Shown: positions 1 through 9,112 of the stretch, in pieces
Numbering within the stretch: the stretch's first letter is position 1
Layout of the letters: every line of letters starts with the position of its first letter
From: an uncultured Opitutia bacterium
Lineage (GTDB): Bacteria; Verrucomicrobiota; Verrucomicrobiia; Opitutales; Opitutaceae
Length of the DNA: 64,000 nt
NCBI GenBank assembly: GCA_903834135.1
Contig: CAILHZ010000005.1
Coordinates: 62,001 to 126,000 of the forward strand
Reading direction: 5' to 3'
Notes under the pieces: model-generated
What the model was told of the DNA's origin: nothing
Database searches by the model: none
What the model saw: only the letters and a program-made list of their open reading frames with translations
Position numbers and translations under genes: made by a program

Positions 1-468
1 TCTATGGTTGTACCTGATGCCCCTAAGACTCAGCTCTCAGTACCAGCGATTGCAAAGCTTAGTGGAGACGTAAAACACGGTCGTAATGTTGCTCAAGCTT
101 GTATGGCATGCCATATGATTAGCGGTGAAGGTACGGATTATGCGCCTGACTTAACAGGTTTTGCTAAACGGCAAACTAAAGAGGTAGTTATTGAGTCCAT
201 TGTTTATCCATCTCAGGATATATCTCAAGGCTATGACGGCACTGAACTCAAACTGACGGATGGCACGGTCATCGATGGCCTACAGCTCACAACAGGTGAT
301 CCTATCATTATTAAGTCTATGACTGGACTTACTCAGTTAATCCCTGCCAATAAGGTAAAGCTTAAGCGTGGACTAGGCAGCAAGTCCTTGATGCTCAGTG
401 CAGATCAGTTAGGGCTTTCCGCCCAAGACTTAGCTGACGTAGTGGCTTACCTTCAGACCCAGGGCTAA
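1..468 (+). CDS. C-terminal part of a secreted PVC-type cytochrome c protein (5' end outside window)
   Basis: The reading frame is already open at base 1, so the ATG at base 4 is probably an internal Met and the gene starts upstream. The visible 154 residues contain one c-type heme motif, CMACH, at residues 33-37 counted from base 4. The rest resembles the cytochrome module at the end of large PVC-group membrane-bound dehydrogenase or HEAT proteins: a following GxGTDYAPDL-type stretch, a predicted beta-rich middle and a C-terminal helix ending in VVAYLQTQG. Such proteins are exported and pass electrons from substrate oxidation to the periplasmic chain. Only about 90 bases separate it from a second cytochrome gene in the same direction, so the two are probably functionally linked. 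The N-terminal domain and the substrate cannot be read here. Confidence 0.75.
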   Translation, partial: SMVVPDAPKTQLSVPAIAKLSGDVKHGRNVAQACMACHMISGEGTDYAPDLTGFAKRQTKEVVIESIVYPSQDISQGYDGTELKLTDGTVIDGLQLTTGDPIIIKSMTGLTQLIPANKVKLKRGLGSKSLMLSADQLGLSAQDLADVVAYLQTQG

Positions 469-557
469 GCGTTAAAAAAGCTTAGTTTTGGGACATTTCA
501 GGCGTGTGTAGATGGTAACTTTTAGTAAGGGTAGGCGTCTTGTTTTTACCCCTAATT

Positions 558-3296
558 ATGAGGAATCGTCTATTTGTTTACCTAGCACTCGTGGCATTAG
601 TTAATTTGGTTAAGGCCGATCAGGCCTTAACTGCATCGGGTGTACCAATTCATCCAGAAGGATGGGTGCCTCCCATCTTAAGTCCCGAAGATGAATTAAA
701 GACATTTCAATTGCCTCCTGGCTATCACATGGAGCTCGTTTTAAGTGAGCCCGCGATCAAGGAGCCAGTGTGGGCTTCATTCGATGCAAATGGACGCATG
801 TACGTCGTTGAACTGCGTAGCTACATGCAGGATGTAGATGGAAATAATGAATTTGCTCCGATTAGTCGCGTCTCAAGACATGAAAGTACAAAAAATGATG
901 GGGTTTATGATAAACATACAGTCTTTGTTGATCATATGGTGCTGCCTCGTACGGTTCTGCCCTTAGATAAAGGCAGTGTATTAATTGGTCGCACCAATAC
1001 CAATGACCTAACGCTTTATAAAGATTCCAAAGATCAAGGAGTCGCTGATTCAAATGAATTGTACTACCGCGGCGGACCTTACACAGGAAATCTTGAACAT
1101 CAACCTAGCGGCCTTATATGGTCACTCGATAATTGGATATATACGACATATAATTCATACAGGCTACGCTGGAGACCTGATGCCGCTATGCTTAGAGAGC
1201 CAACTGCTAATAACGGTGGTCAGTGGGGACTTACTCAAGATGATTTAGGTAAACTTTGGTTTTCGACAGCGGGCGGTGAAAAGATGTTTCTACATTTCCA
1301 AACGCACATTCTCTATGGTGCAATTGATAGTCCTCAACAATGGGATTCTGGCTATCCTGTAGTTTGGCCTCTAGTTGGATTAGCAGATGTTCAAGGTGGC
1401 AAAGATCGTTTTCGTACAGACGATAAAACGCTTAATCACGCTACAGCTGTCGCTGGTCAAGAGGTCTATCGTGGTGATAAACTACCATCTGAATTAAGAG
1501 GAAATATTTTTATTGGAGAGCCTGTTGGTAGATTAGTTCGCCGCTCTACAGTCGAAGTTAAGGATGGTATTACAATTGTAAGTAATCCCTATCAAAAAGA
1601 GCACAGCGAATTTTTACGTTCAACAGACCCTTATTTTAGACCAATTCAAGTTACAAATGCGCCTGATGGCTGTATGTACATTGTGGATATGTACCGTGGT
1701 ATTATCCAAGAGGGCAATTGGGTAAAAACTGATTCATATTTAAGGACTGTGGTTCTACATCATGGTTTGGATAAGAATGTAGGGCATGGTCGTATCTGGC
1801 GTGTAGTTTACGATGGTATGAAGCCATCTAAAGCGCTGCACATGTATGATATGAACACGTCTGAATTAGTAGACCAACTCTCTCATCCTAATGGTTGGAT
1901 TCGCGACACAGCGCAAAAGCTATTGGTGATACGTCAGGATAAGTCAGTGGGGCCTCGCCTACACGAAATGGCTGTAGGAGGTGGTAATTTTTATGGTCGT
2001 TTGCATGCTATATGGACTTTGGAAGGCTTGCGCCTAGCTGATGCTTCTTTGGTTACTACACTGCTTACTGACTCAGATGCGAAAATTCGTGCCACGGCTA
2101 TTCGTGTTGGTGAAAGTATATCCACAGATGGAGATGCGACTTTAAAGCCACGTATTTTAGCATTATTCAATGATCCTGATCCTACGGTTGCTTTACAGGC
2201 TATGATGAGTGCGCGTCAACTAAAGTGGTCTGAATGGATGCCACTTGCTAAGCCGATTATTGCCTCAAGTAAATCAGTAGGCATTCAAGAAATTGGTAAA
2301 GAACTGCTTAAACCTTCGGACCGTTTTGATATTAAGAAGCACACCCCTCAAGAGTTGGCGCAGTTAAGACAAGGACAGGCAATTTATGACGGTTTATGTT
2401 TTGCGTGCCACGGTTCTGACGGAAGAGGTGTAGCGATCGGAGATAAAGGAGACATGACGCTAGCTCCACCACTAGTAGGCTCACGAATCGTCTTAGGGCC
2501 TCCTGAGCAAATGACACAAGTACTGCTGCATGGATTAAGTGGATCAGATGGAAATAAGAACTATCCTGGGCAAATGATTGCTATGGCTGAAAATAGCGAT
2601 GAGTGGATAGCTGCAGTGGTATCGTTTGTACGTTCCAGTTTTATTTCTGGTCCAATACCTACAGATGGGTCGTTTGGTTATCATAACTTACCAAAGAAAA
2701 ATACTCCTCCTGGAGATATTGTGAGTGCCGAAGAAATAAAACAATGGCGTTCACATTATGCTTCTAAGAAAGAAACTTGGAGCCGCGATGAGCTCAGTAA
2801 AGCAATACTTCCAGAAAGACTTGCTGGTTCTGAACAGTGGCGTGCAAGTGCCGGTAATCAAAAAGATGCTATTAAAGAAACATTTAAATTTGATGCTAAT
2901 GGTAACATTAAATTTAATTCGGGATCACCGCAGGCTTCAGGCTATTGGTTCCAAGTTGAATTACCTAAGGCAGCAACAGTAGGTGGCCTTCGTTTAGATG
3001 CTGGAGAAAATGCAGGATCGTTCCCTCGTGCATATCGCATTGAAACATCCCTAGATGGAAAGAAGTGGAATGAGCCTGTGCATGCTTCACGAGGTAATGG
3101 AATACTTACATGGGCACACTTTGATTTAACAAAGGTTAAGTTTATCCGTATTACACTAACTGGTGCTGGTAGCGACGGGTGGTCTTGGGCTATTGCACAT
3201 TTGGATATTTTTACGGCTAGTACTAGCCAAGATGCGGTAAAAATCAGTAAAGTAAGTGCTCCTGGTTATTCTGGTTCTGAATACACAAAAAACTAA
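558..3296 (+). CDS. Secreted multidomain cytochrome c: beta-propeller, HEAT repeats, heme domain, discoidin domain
   Basis: I prefer the ATG at 558 over the TTG at 540, because the protein then starts with a clean signal peptide (MRNRLFVYLALVALVNLVKA). Domains in order: an N-terminal PQQ-dependent-dehydrogenase-like propeller (DUF7133/PVC type) over about residues 30-420; helical HEAT-like repeats to about 600; a cytochrome c domain with CFACH encoded near 2397-2411; and a C-terminal F5/8 type C (discoidin) carbohydrate-binding-like domain over roughly the last 150 residues. This architecture is typical of Verrucomicrobiota and Planctomycetota. The likely role is periplasmic oxidation of a sugar or alcohol, with the discoidin module holding glycan. 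The substrate is unknown. The preceding gene also ends in a cytochrome domain. No good ribosome binding site is visible at either start. Confidence 0.85.
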   Translation: MRNRLFVYLALVALVNLVKADQALTASGVPIHPEGWVPPILSPEDELKTFQLPPGYHMELVLSEPAIKEPVWASFDANGRMYVVELRSYMQDVDGNNEFAPISRVSRHESTKNDGVYDKHTVFVDHMVLPRTVLPLDKGSVLIGRTNTNDLTLYKDSKDQGVADSNELYYRGGPYTGNLEHQPSGLIWSLDNWIYTTYNSYRLRWRPDAAMLREPTANNGGQWGLTQDDLGKLWFSTAGGEKMFLHFQTHILYGAIDSPQQWDSGYPVVWPLVGLADVQGGKDRFRTDDKTLNHATAVAGQEVYRGDKLPSELRGNIFIGEPVGRLVRRSTVEVKDGITIVSNPYQKEHSEFLRSTDPYFRPIQVTNAPDGCMYIVDMYRGIIQEGNWVKTDSYLRTVVLHHGLDKNVGHGRIWRVVYDGMKPSKALHMYDMNTSELVDQLSHPNGWIRDTAQKLLVIRQDKSVGPRLHEMAVGGGNFYGRLHAIWTLEGLRLADASLVTTLLTDSDAKIRATAIRVGESISTDGDATLKPRILALFNDPDPTVALQAMMSARQLKWSEWMPLAKPIIASSKSVGIQEIGKELLKPSDRFDIKKHTPQELAQLRQGQAIYDGLCFACHGSDGRGVAIGDKGDMTLAPPLVGSRIVLGPPEQMTQVLLHGLSGSDGNKNYPGQMIAMAENSDEWIAAVVSFVRSSFISGPIPTDGSFGYHNLPKKNTPPGDIVSAEEIKQWRSHYASKKETWSRDELSKAILPERLAGSEQWRASAGNQKDAIKETFKFDANGNIKFNSGSPQASGYWFQVELPKAATVGGLRLDAGENAGSFPRAYRIETSLDGKKWNEPVHASRGNGILTWAHFDLTKVKFIRITLTGAGSDGWSWAIAHLDIFTASTSQDAVKISKVSAPGYSGSEYTKN

Positions 3297-3313
3297 GGTT
3301 GTATCAATCTGAT

Positions 3314-3336
3314 GGCTTGGAGTAGTCCTCTAAGCC
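3314..3336 (+). terminator. Possible terminator hairpin after the cytochrome gene
   Basis: Arms GGCTTGGAG (3314-3322) and CTCTAAGCC (3328-3336) form a 9 bp stem with one G-T pair and a 5-base loop. A weak TGTTTAG tract follows. It sits between the cytochrome stop and the ABC ATPase start. Confidence 0.4.
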
Positions 3337-3351
3337 TGTTTAGCTTGTATC

Positions 3352-4275
3352 ATGGCCTCAGCTCTCGTCGTTAGTCATTTAAAGAAAGATTACGGCAGTG
3401 TGCATGCCGTAAAAGACCTCTCTTTTGATGTTTTAGAGGGCGAGATCTTTGGGCTTATAGGGCCAAACGGGGCTGGTAAAACAACTACCCTTGAATGTGT
3501 ACTTGGTCTTAATACTTTGGATTCAGGATCAATCTATGTATGCGGCTTCGATTTATTACAAAAGCCTGATGCAGGGAAAGAATTGATCGGTGCGCAGCTC
3601 CAGAATTCACAATTGCCAGATACGATGACGCCCAGGCAGGCGCTTAAGTTGTGTGGCGCGTTCTATAAGACAAGAGGTGATGTTAATCAGCTCATCGAAC
3701 GCTTTCAGCTGAATGAAAAAGCAGATACTAATTTTGCATCTCTATCAGGTGGACAAAAACAGCGCCTATCTCTTGCTCTCGCATTTGTTAATAATCCCAA
3801 GCTTGTCATTTTAGATGAGCCTACTGTGGGCCTAGATCCTAAGGCGCGTAAAGAATTGCACGAACTTATTGCTGAGCAAAGAAAACGTGGAGTGACTATT
3901 ATTTTCACAACACATTATCTCGAAGAGGCTCGCTCTCTGTGTGACCGTATCGCGTTGATCGCTAGAGGCTCAATTATTGCAATTGATACGCCCGAAGCTC
4001 TCATCGCTAAAAGTAAGGTCATGGTGAAGATTAAGTTGCGCACTTCTGCACCTGTTCTGGGTGAAAGGCTAAGTGAATTAAATCACGTCCTATCTATCGT
4101 TAGAAACGATGACTTAAACTGCATTATAGAAACATTAAGTGTTAATAAAACAATCACAGCACTGACTAGCTATTTAGATACGCAGGGAATAGAGCTTGTT
4201 GATTTGCAGATTATTAGACCGACACTCGACGATGTTTTTAAAACACTCGTTAATGCGGAAGGATCTGAGGACTAA
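3352..4275 (+). CDS. ABC-2 type transporter ATP-binding protein
   Basis: This is the cytoplasmic ATPase of an ABC exporter, 307 residues. Visible motifs are Walker [10 protein letters not shown] (residues 37-45), the signature LSGGQKQ near 131, Walker B LVILDEP near 151-157, the D-loop VGLDP, and a switch His in TTHYLEEA. The roughly 80 residues after the nucleotide-binding core form a C-terminal regulatory extension, as in drug- or antibiotic-exporting CcmA/NatA-type ATPases. The permease follows after 4 bases, so the two are surely co-transcribed and form a dimer of dimers. The substrate is unknown; candidates are lipids, peptides or toxic compounds. No Shine-Dalgarno sequence is visible before the ATG (leader tagcttgtatc). 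Confidence 0.9.
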   Translation: MASALVVSHLKKDYGSVHAVKDLSFDVLEGEIFGLIGPNGAGKTTTLECVLGLNTLDSGSIYVCGFDLLQKPDAGKELIGAQLQNSQLPDTMTPRQALKLCGAFYKTRGDVNQLIERFQLNEKADTNFASLSGGQKQRLSLALAFVNNPKLVILDEPTVGLDPKARKELHELIAEQRKRGVTIIFTTHYLEEARSLCDRIALIARGSIIAIDTPEALIAKSKVMVKIKLRTSAPVLGERLSELNHVLSIVRNDDLNCIIETLSVNKTITALTSYLDTQGIELVDLQIIRPTLDDVFKTLVNAEGSED

Positions 4276-4279
4276 GCAT

Positions 4280-5608
4280 ATGGTAAAAGCATTTTTTTAT
4301 CATCTCCAGTTAAGTCTGAAACTTAATTTTAAAAGCAAGCAGCCGCTTATTTATGGATATCTAGTACCGATATTCTTTCTGATTGCTTTTGGCGCTGTAT
4401 TTAGGAATGGAAACCCACCCCTGATTCACCAAATGAGTCAGCTTATTACGATTAGTGCATTAGGTGGTGCTTGCTTCGGAATGCCCACAGCACTGGTCTC
4501 AGAAAGAGAGCGGGGGTGGTGGAGGCGCTACAGATTATTTCCGCGCGGTCTTTTGCCACTTCTAGCAAGTACTCTTGTAGCCCGTTTTATTCTTATTGCT
4601 TCGGCTGCTGGTCTTCAGGTGGTGCTTGCACACATATTCTACGGGACCCCTTTCCCAATTCATCCTATTCACTTTGTAGTAGCTTATTGTGCAGTTGCAT
4701 TCGCGTTTCTAACAATGGGCTTAGTGATTGCTGCAGTCGCAAAAGATGTGCCAGCAGTTCAAGCGTTAGGTCAGTGTATTTTTATGCCACTGATTATGAT
4801 TGGTGGAGTGGGTGTTCCTCTTCTTGTATTGCCTACATGGGCACAAAAAGTAGCAACATTTCTGCCAGGAAAGTATGCATGTGAAGCACTTCAATCTGGT
4901 TTTACATCAGATGGGCATGGTGCTGTATTTCGGCTTAATATTCTCGTTCTATTTGTGATGGGAGTATGCGCAGCAATAGTAGGGACAAAGTTATTTAGAT
5001 GGGGGCAAAGCGATAGGAGAACTATAAATACCAGACTATGGGTTATAGTTACGCTACTTCCTTGGATTACTGTTGGTATTTTCGCACTTAAAACAGATCG
5101 TTGGCACCCGCTAGCTGAAACGCCCGTAGATGAAGCTATGGCAATTACTGAAGCTCAAATGAGCCAGATTTCCTATGATAATCTTCCGCCTGATGACGGC
5201 ACTGTGACGCCTGTTGCCGCACCAAATGCAGATTTGCCACAGGAAGCGAGTGCTCGCTTAGACCTGATTAGATCTAAGCTAGATGAGTGGACTCCAGGGC
5301 ATACAAAGAATGCTGCGCAAGCAATTCGCTATTTACTGTGCGTTGCTGCAGTTGCAGACGTGAATGAAGATCAAATTGAGGGAAATATTGCACAGGTTGT
5401 TTTTGAGCATATCCAAGATTCATTTACCCCAGCAGAAGTTGAACATGGTCTTGCTTGGGTTGCGCTTTATCCCGCATCAGGTGTTGTTGTAACGTCTGTC
5501 CCTGAATTAAAAATTCAGGGAGACTTTTATGAACAAACAATTCGTGTAAGAACGCAGATTTATGCGGTTAAATTCATAGGCCGCGTTCGACATAGACTGG
5601 CCAACTGA
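4280..5608 (+). CDS. ABC-2 type permease with a long C-terminal extracytoplasmic domain
   Basis: I chose the ATG at 4280 because it lies just after the ATPase stop and has GAGG at 4267-4270. An in-frame upstream ATG at 4196 would overlap the ATPase by 80 bases. The protein has six core ABC-2 membrane segments in its first 250 residues, with the cytoplasmic SERERGWWRRY loop typical of the family. A seventh hydrophobic segment (LWVIVTLLPWITVGIFAL) is followed by about 160 hydrophilic residues. With a cytoplasmic N-terminus this tail would lie in the periplasm. Ordinary family members end after about 250 residues, so the extra segment and tail are unusual. I recognise no domain in the tail. It may gate or select substrate. 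Confidence 0.85.
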   Translation: MVKAFFYHLQLSLKLNFKSKQPLIYGYLVPIFFLIAFGAVFRNGNPPLIHQMSQLITISALGGACFGMPTALVSERERGWWRRYRLFPRGLLPLLASTLVARFILIASAAGLQVVLAHIFYGTPFPIHPIHFVVAYCAVAFAFLTMGLVIAAVAKDVPAVQALGQCIFMPLIMIGGVGVPLLVLPTWAQKVATFLPGKYACEALQSGFTSDGHGAVFRLNILVLFVMGVCAAIVGTKLFRWGQSDRRTINTRLWVIVTLLPWITVGIFALKTDRWHPLAETPVDEAMAITEAQMSQISYDNLPPDDGTVTPVAAPNADLPQEASARLDLIRSKLDEWTPGHTKNAAQAIRYLLCVAAVADVNEDQIEGNIAQVVFEHIQDSFTPAEVEHGLAWVALYPASGVVVTSVPELKIQGDFYEQTIRVRTQIYAVKFIGRVRHRLAN

Positions 5609-5611
5609 CCT

Positions 5612-6454
5612 TCAAACAGTACAAGTTTCAACAGCTTGGCGCAGCGAACTAAAGGGTTCTTTTGCAGGTATAAATTCTTGTCCTACGTAGCCTTTGTAAC
5701 CTGTAGCTTTAATGGCACGCATAATAGCCGGATAGTTTAACTCTTGAGTAGCATCTATCTCGTGCCGACCCGGAACACCACCAGTATGGTAATGGCCAAT
5801 ATAATCATGGTATGTGTTAATCGTATGGATTACGTCACCTTCCATGATTTGCATATGATAAATATCATACAAAAGCTTAAAGCGCTCTGAGCCAACGCGC
5901 TTAACAAGTTCTACACCCCAAGCAGTGTGGTCACACATGTAATCTTTGTGATTAACCTTACTATTTAAGAGTTCCATGCAGACCGTCACTTTTTGCTTTT
6001 CTGCTTCAGCCATGATTTGTTTTACACCTATAGCACAGTTTTCTAGTCCTTGTTCATCACCCATTCCTTTTCTGTTACCGGAGAAACAGATAACGTTTGG
6101 AATTCCTGCTTCTGCGCATGCTTTGATACGTTCAATCATCCCAGTTACATACTTAGTATGATTTTCGATTCTGTTAAAACCGTCCGGGATTTTTGTTGTA
6201 CCGTTTGCCATAGCACAGGCAAGACCGTGCTTTTGAATAATTGGCCATTCTGCTGGATCGAGTAATTCGATCGATGATAAGCCTGCCGCTTTTGCTCCAA
6301 CACTAAGATCTTCAAGGCTGATCTTAGAGTAGCACCAGCGGCATACTGAGTGCTTGAAAGATTGGTTTTCTTCAGCCTGTGCAAAAGGAGCTACTGCTCC
6401 AAGAGCTGCTGCTCCAGTTAATAGGCGTATTGCATCACGGCGTGTCAAAGTCAT
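5612..6454 (-). CDS. Tat-exported TIM-barrel protein, hydroxypyruvate isomerase-like
   Basis: This is a 280-residue xylose isomerase-like TIM barrel (AP endonuclease family 2 superfamily). The N-terminus is a twin-arginine leader: TRRDAIRL, a hydrophobic stretch, then a cleavage-like AQA-EEN. Acidic metal-ligand positions of the family are visible in the strands CMELLNS, LYDIYHM and GQEFIPA, with a His in YHTGGVPGRHEI, as in hydroxypyruvate isomerases. Exported relatives are common in Verrucomicrobiota near Gfo/Idh/MocA and DUF1080 genes and are often proposed to act on oxidised sugars. The substrate is not readable. The gene stops 3 bases after the convergent permease gene and is divergent from a small DUF5808 gene. 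Confidence 0.85.
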   Translation of the reverse strand: MTLTRRDAIRLLTGAAALGAVAPFAQAEENQSFKHSVCRWCYSKISLEDLSVGAKAAGLSSIELLDPAEWPIIQKHGLACAMANGTTKIPDGFNRIENHTKYVTGMIERIKACAEAGIPNVICFSGNRKGMGDEQGLENCAIGVKQIMAEAEKQKVTVCMELLNSKVNHKDYMCDHTAWGVELVKRVGSERFKLLYDIYHMQIMEGDVIHTINTYHDYIGHYHTGGVPGRHEIDATQELNYPAIMRAIKATGYKGYVGQEFIPAKEPFSSLRQAVETCTV

Positions 6455-6561
6455 GGAGTATAATTGTTTTTAAGCTAGGGGTGGCTAAACAATATCAATA
6501 AAATAATGAGAAGTAGGTAGAGAGCCAACTTTAAAAGAGTCTATTGTAATATAATCCTATC

Positions 6562-6930
6562 TTGAGTCCTTGCGAAAGCCTTGTTAAGTTAAGTTTCCTG
6601 AAAGAGTTGAATTGTCTAACTGTGAATAAACAAGACCCTCATTTTAGTTGGCAGAATCCAGCAAGCTGGAAGTTGCGTTTCGTTTATTTTTGTAAGGAGG
6701 ATCCGCGAATTATCGTACCTAAGCGTTTTGGTTTTGGGTATACGCTTAATTTTGCAAGGCCTTTCGCAGTGCCTGCATTAATTGTGATGATTTTGCCCAT
6801 TCTATTGTTACGTACTTTTCTATTTCAGCAGGTGAGGTCTGCGGCTTATCTTGTGTGTGTTATTTCTTATGTAGTTGGGCTGTTTTTTCTGTGTCGTTAT
6901 ATGGCTTCAGATAAACGCATCGGTAAATAA
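6562..6930 (+). CDS. Small DUF5808-type membrane protein
   Basis: The 122-residue reading contains WKLRFVYFCKEDPRIIVPKR followed by FGFGYTLNFARP, which matches my memory of the DUF5808 motif (DPR..VPKRFG.G.TLNF). Two membrane segments follow (AVPALIVMILPILLLRTFLF and AAYLVCVISYVVGLFFLC). DUF5808 stretches usually accompany DUF1648-type membrane proteins; here the motif stands with only a short membrane tail. The start is uncertain. The TTG at 6562 lies only 7 bases after a TATAAT at 6550-6555, so a downstream GTG at 6622 may be the real start. Function unknown. It reads toward the peptidase gene 22 bases later. Confidence 0.6.
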   Translation: MSPCESLVKLSFLKELNCLTVNKQDPHFSWQNPASWKLRFVYFCKEDPRIIVPKRFGFGYTLNFARPFAVPALIVMILPILLLRTFLFQQVRSAAYLVCVISYVVGLFFLCRYMASDKRIGK

Positions 6931-6952
6931 TTATATCTATTTTTATTAATTT

Positions 6953-9088
6953 ATGTCTCACAAATTAAAATTTTATCAAGGCGTGTTTTTGACTACTCTG
7001 TCAGCAGCAATCTGCTCATTCGTTATGGCTAATCCAACTAATATGACCGCCTCTGCAGATTCATTTCAGTGGTTAGAGGATGCTAACGCATCTAAGGCAT
7101 TAGATTGGGTTAAGTTGCAGAATGGGCGTTCACTTGGTGTACTACAAAATGATCCTCGTTATGCTGGTCTTTATAAAGATGCACTTGCGGTAGTAACGGC
7201 AAATGACCGAGTTCCAGTACCAGGTTTTTTAAAAGACGAGATAGTAACTAATTTTTGGCAAGACAGCGTCCATGTTAGGGGTTTGCTTAGAATGACGTCT
7301 TTAGCTAATTATAAAACTAATTCACCTGTCTGGGAAAATGTACTCGATATCGACGCTTTATCAAAAGTAGAAAAAGCTAATTGGGTATATAAAGGTATTC
7401 AGCTACTTTGGCCTGATCAGCGTCTTGGTCTTGTTAACTTATCTAACGGAGGTAAGGACGCGGTTGAAATACGAGAATTCAATTTAAATACCTGCTCGTT
7501 TGTATCGAAAGGATTTCACTTACCTGAAGGCAAGCAAGACGTGACATGGATCGATGTTGATACGCTTGCAGTTAGTCGTGAATGGGAGCCTGGTACACTC
7601 ACGGAGTCTGGCTATCCGTTTATTGTTAAAATCCTCAAAAGGGGACAAGCTCTAGCAGATGCTAAGGAAATATTCAGAGGTAATGTTAAAGACGTATCTG
7701 ATGCGCCTTATGTACTACGTGATAATCAGACTAGCAAAGTGTATCCTATTATTCACCGGGCTGTTAACTTTTTTGAAAGTGAGTCTTATTTACTTACAGA
7801 CTCTGGTGCGCAAAGGTTAAATTTACCAAAGAAAGTAAGTTTACACGGTGTTTTAAGTGGTCAGTTACTTATTACACTTTTACAAGACTGGAAACCATCA
7901 GAGGATGGTCTTACTTACAGACAAGGTTCTTTAGTTTCAGTTGATTTTGCCTCCTTCATCAAAGATCCAGCCCATGCATTGACTCCTTTATATGTTCCGG
8001 GACCACGTGAAACGATCAGCTCTGTTGGTTTATCGCAAAGTACAGTTGTGGTTACTATCTATAATAATGTTAAAGCAAGTGTCATAGTATTTTCGGCAGA
8101 TAAAGACGGCAAATGGATAAAGAAAGATTTAAAACTGGCTGAGAATTCGAGCATTGATCTTGTGAGTGCGAGTGATGACTCAAATAGGGCACTTTTTTCA
8201 GTAACTAATTATTTAACTCCATCAACACTATGGCTTGCAGATTTGATTTCAGTTCAGGCCGAAGTCATTAAGACGGCTCCCTCTCGTTTTGATGCATCAA
8301 ATCTAGTGGTTGAGCAGTTTGAGGCTGCATCCTCAGACGGAGTTAAAATACCATACTTTATTGTTCGTCCTAGAGAACTCGTGTACGATGGTAATAATCC
8401 CGCACTACTATACGCGTATGGTGGATTTCAGGTTTCTATGACCCCTCAATACTCTGGTACACTTGGCAAATTGTGGCTCGAGAAAGGTGGTGTTTATGTA
8501 CTAGCCAATATTCGAGGTGGTGGTGAATTTGGACCAGCATGGCATGAAGCAGGATTAAAAACACACAGGCAGATTATATATGATGATTTTGTTGCTGTTG
8601 CGCATGATTTAATTAGCCGCAAAATTACAAGTCCACGAAGACTCGGAATCGAGGGTGGATCTAACGGAGGATTGCTGATGGGAGTTCAATTTACTCAGCA
8701 TCCTGAACTTTGGAATGCAGTCGTTATCCAGGTTCCTTTGCTAGATATGCTACGCTTTGATCAGATTGGAGCAGGCGCCTCATGGGTGGCTGAATACGGT
8801 AGCCCAAAAATACCAACAGAAGCTAAATTCTTACGTGGCATATCTCCCTACCATAATCTTGATGCATCTAAGCATTATCCAGAACCTTTCTTTGTGACAT
8901 CGACTAAGGATGACCGTGTTAGCCCAGCGCACGCACGTAAAATGGCTGCCAAAATGGAATCAATGGGTTTGCCGTTCTACTATTATGAAAATACAGATGG
9001 AGGTCACGCTGCGGCTGCTAATCTTCAGGAGTCTGCTAAACGCGTATCATTAGAAATGACATATCTGACTCGGAAACTTTTTGATTAA
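6953..9088 (+). CDS. Secreted prolyl oligopeptidase family serine peptidase (S9A)
   Basis: 711 residues with a signal peptide (cleavage near VMA-NPT). The N-terminal half fits the seven-bladed propeller of S9A enzymes and the C-terminal third is an alpha/beta hydrolase. Catalytic residues are readable: Ser570 in GGSNGG, an Asp at 653/654 in TKDDRVSP, and His685 in DGGHAAA. The enzyme should cleave short proline-containing peptides in the periplasm or outside the cell. Length and motif order are normal for the family. The leader before the ATG is AT-rich and lacks a Shine-Dalgarno sequence. The GH28 gene follows after 24 bases in the same direction, so co-transcription is possible though the functions differ. 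Confidence 0.92.
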   Translation: MSHKLKFYQGVFLTTLSAAICSFVMANPTNMTASADSFQWLEDANASKALDWVKLQNGRSLGVLQNDPRYAGLYKDALAVVTANDRVPVPGFLKDEIVTNFWQDSVHVRGLLRMTSLANYKTNSPVWENVLDIDALSKVEKANWVYKGIQLLWPDQRLGLVNLSNGGKDAVEIREFNLNTCSFVSKGFHLPEGKQDVTWIDVDTLAVSREWEPGTLTESGYPFIVKILKRGQALADAKEIFRGNVKDVSDAPYVLRDNQTSKVYPIIHRAVNFFESESYLLTDSGAQRLNLPKKVSLHGVLSGQLLITLLQDWKPSEDGLTYRQGSLVSVDFASFIKDPAHALTPLYVPGPRETISSVGLSQSTVVVTIYNNVKASVIVFSADKDGKWIKKDLKLAENSSIDLVSASDDSNRALFSVTNYLTPSTLWLADLISVQAEVIKTAPSRFDASNLVVEQFEAASSDGVKIPYFIVRPRELVYDGNNPALLYAYGGFQVSMTPQYSGTLGKLWLEKGGVYVLANIRGGGEFGPAWHEAGLKTHRQIIYDDFVAVAHDLISRKITSPRRLGIEGGSNGGLLMGVQFTQHPELWNAVVIQVPLLDMLRFDQIGAGASWVAEYGSPKIPTEAKFLRGISPYHNLDASKHYPEPFFVTSTKDDRVSPAHARKMAAKMESMGLPFYYYENTDGGHAAAANLQESAKRVSLEMTYLTRKLFD

Positions 9089-9112
9089 TAATTTTAATTT
9101 AACGCATTAATT

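Noticed and set aside
4196-4279. Longer start of the ABC permease
   Set aside because: It would overlap the ATPase by 80 bases, and the ATG at 4280 has a GAGG site.
6550-6555. TATAAT as a promoter for the DUF5808 gene
   Set aside because: No fitting -35 box at 16-18 bases; kept only as a hint that the start may be downstream.
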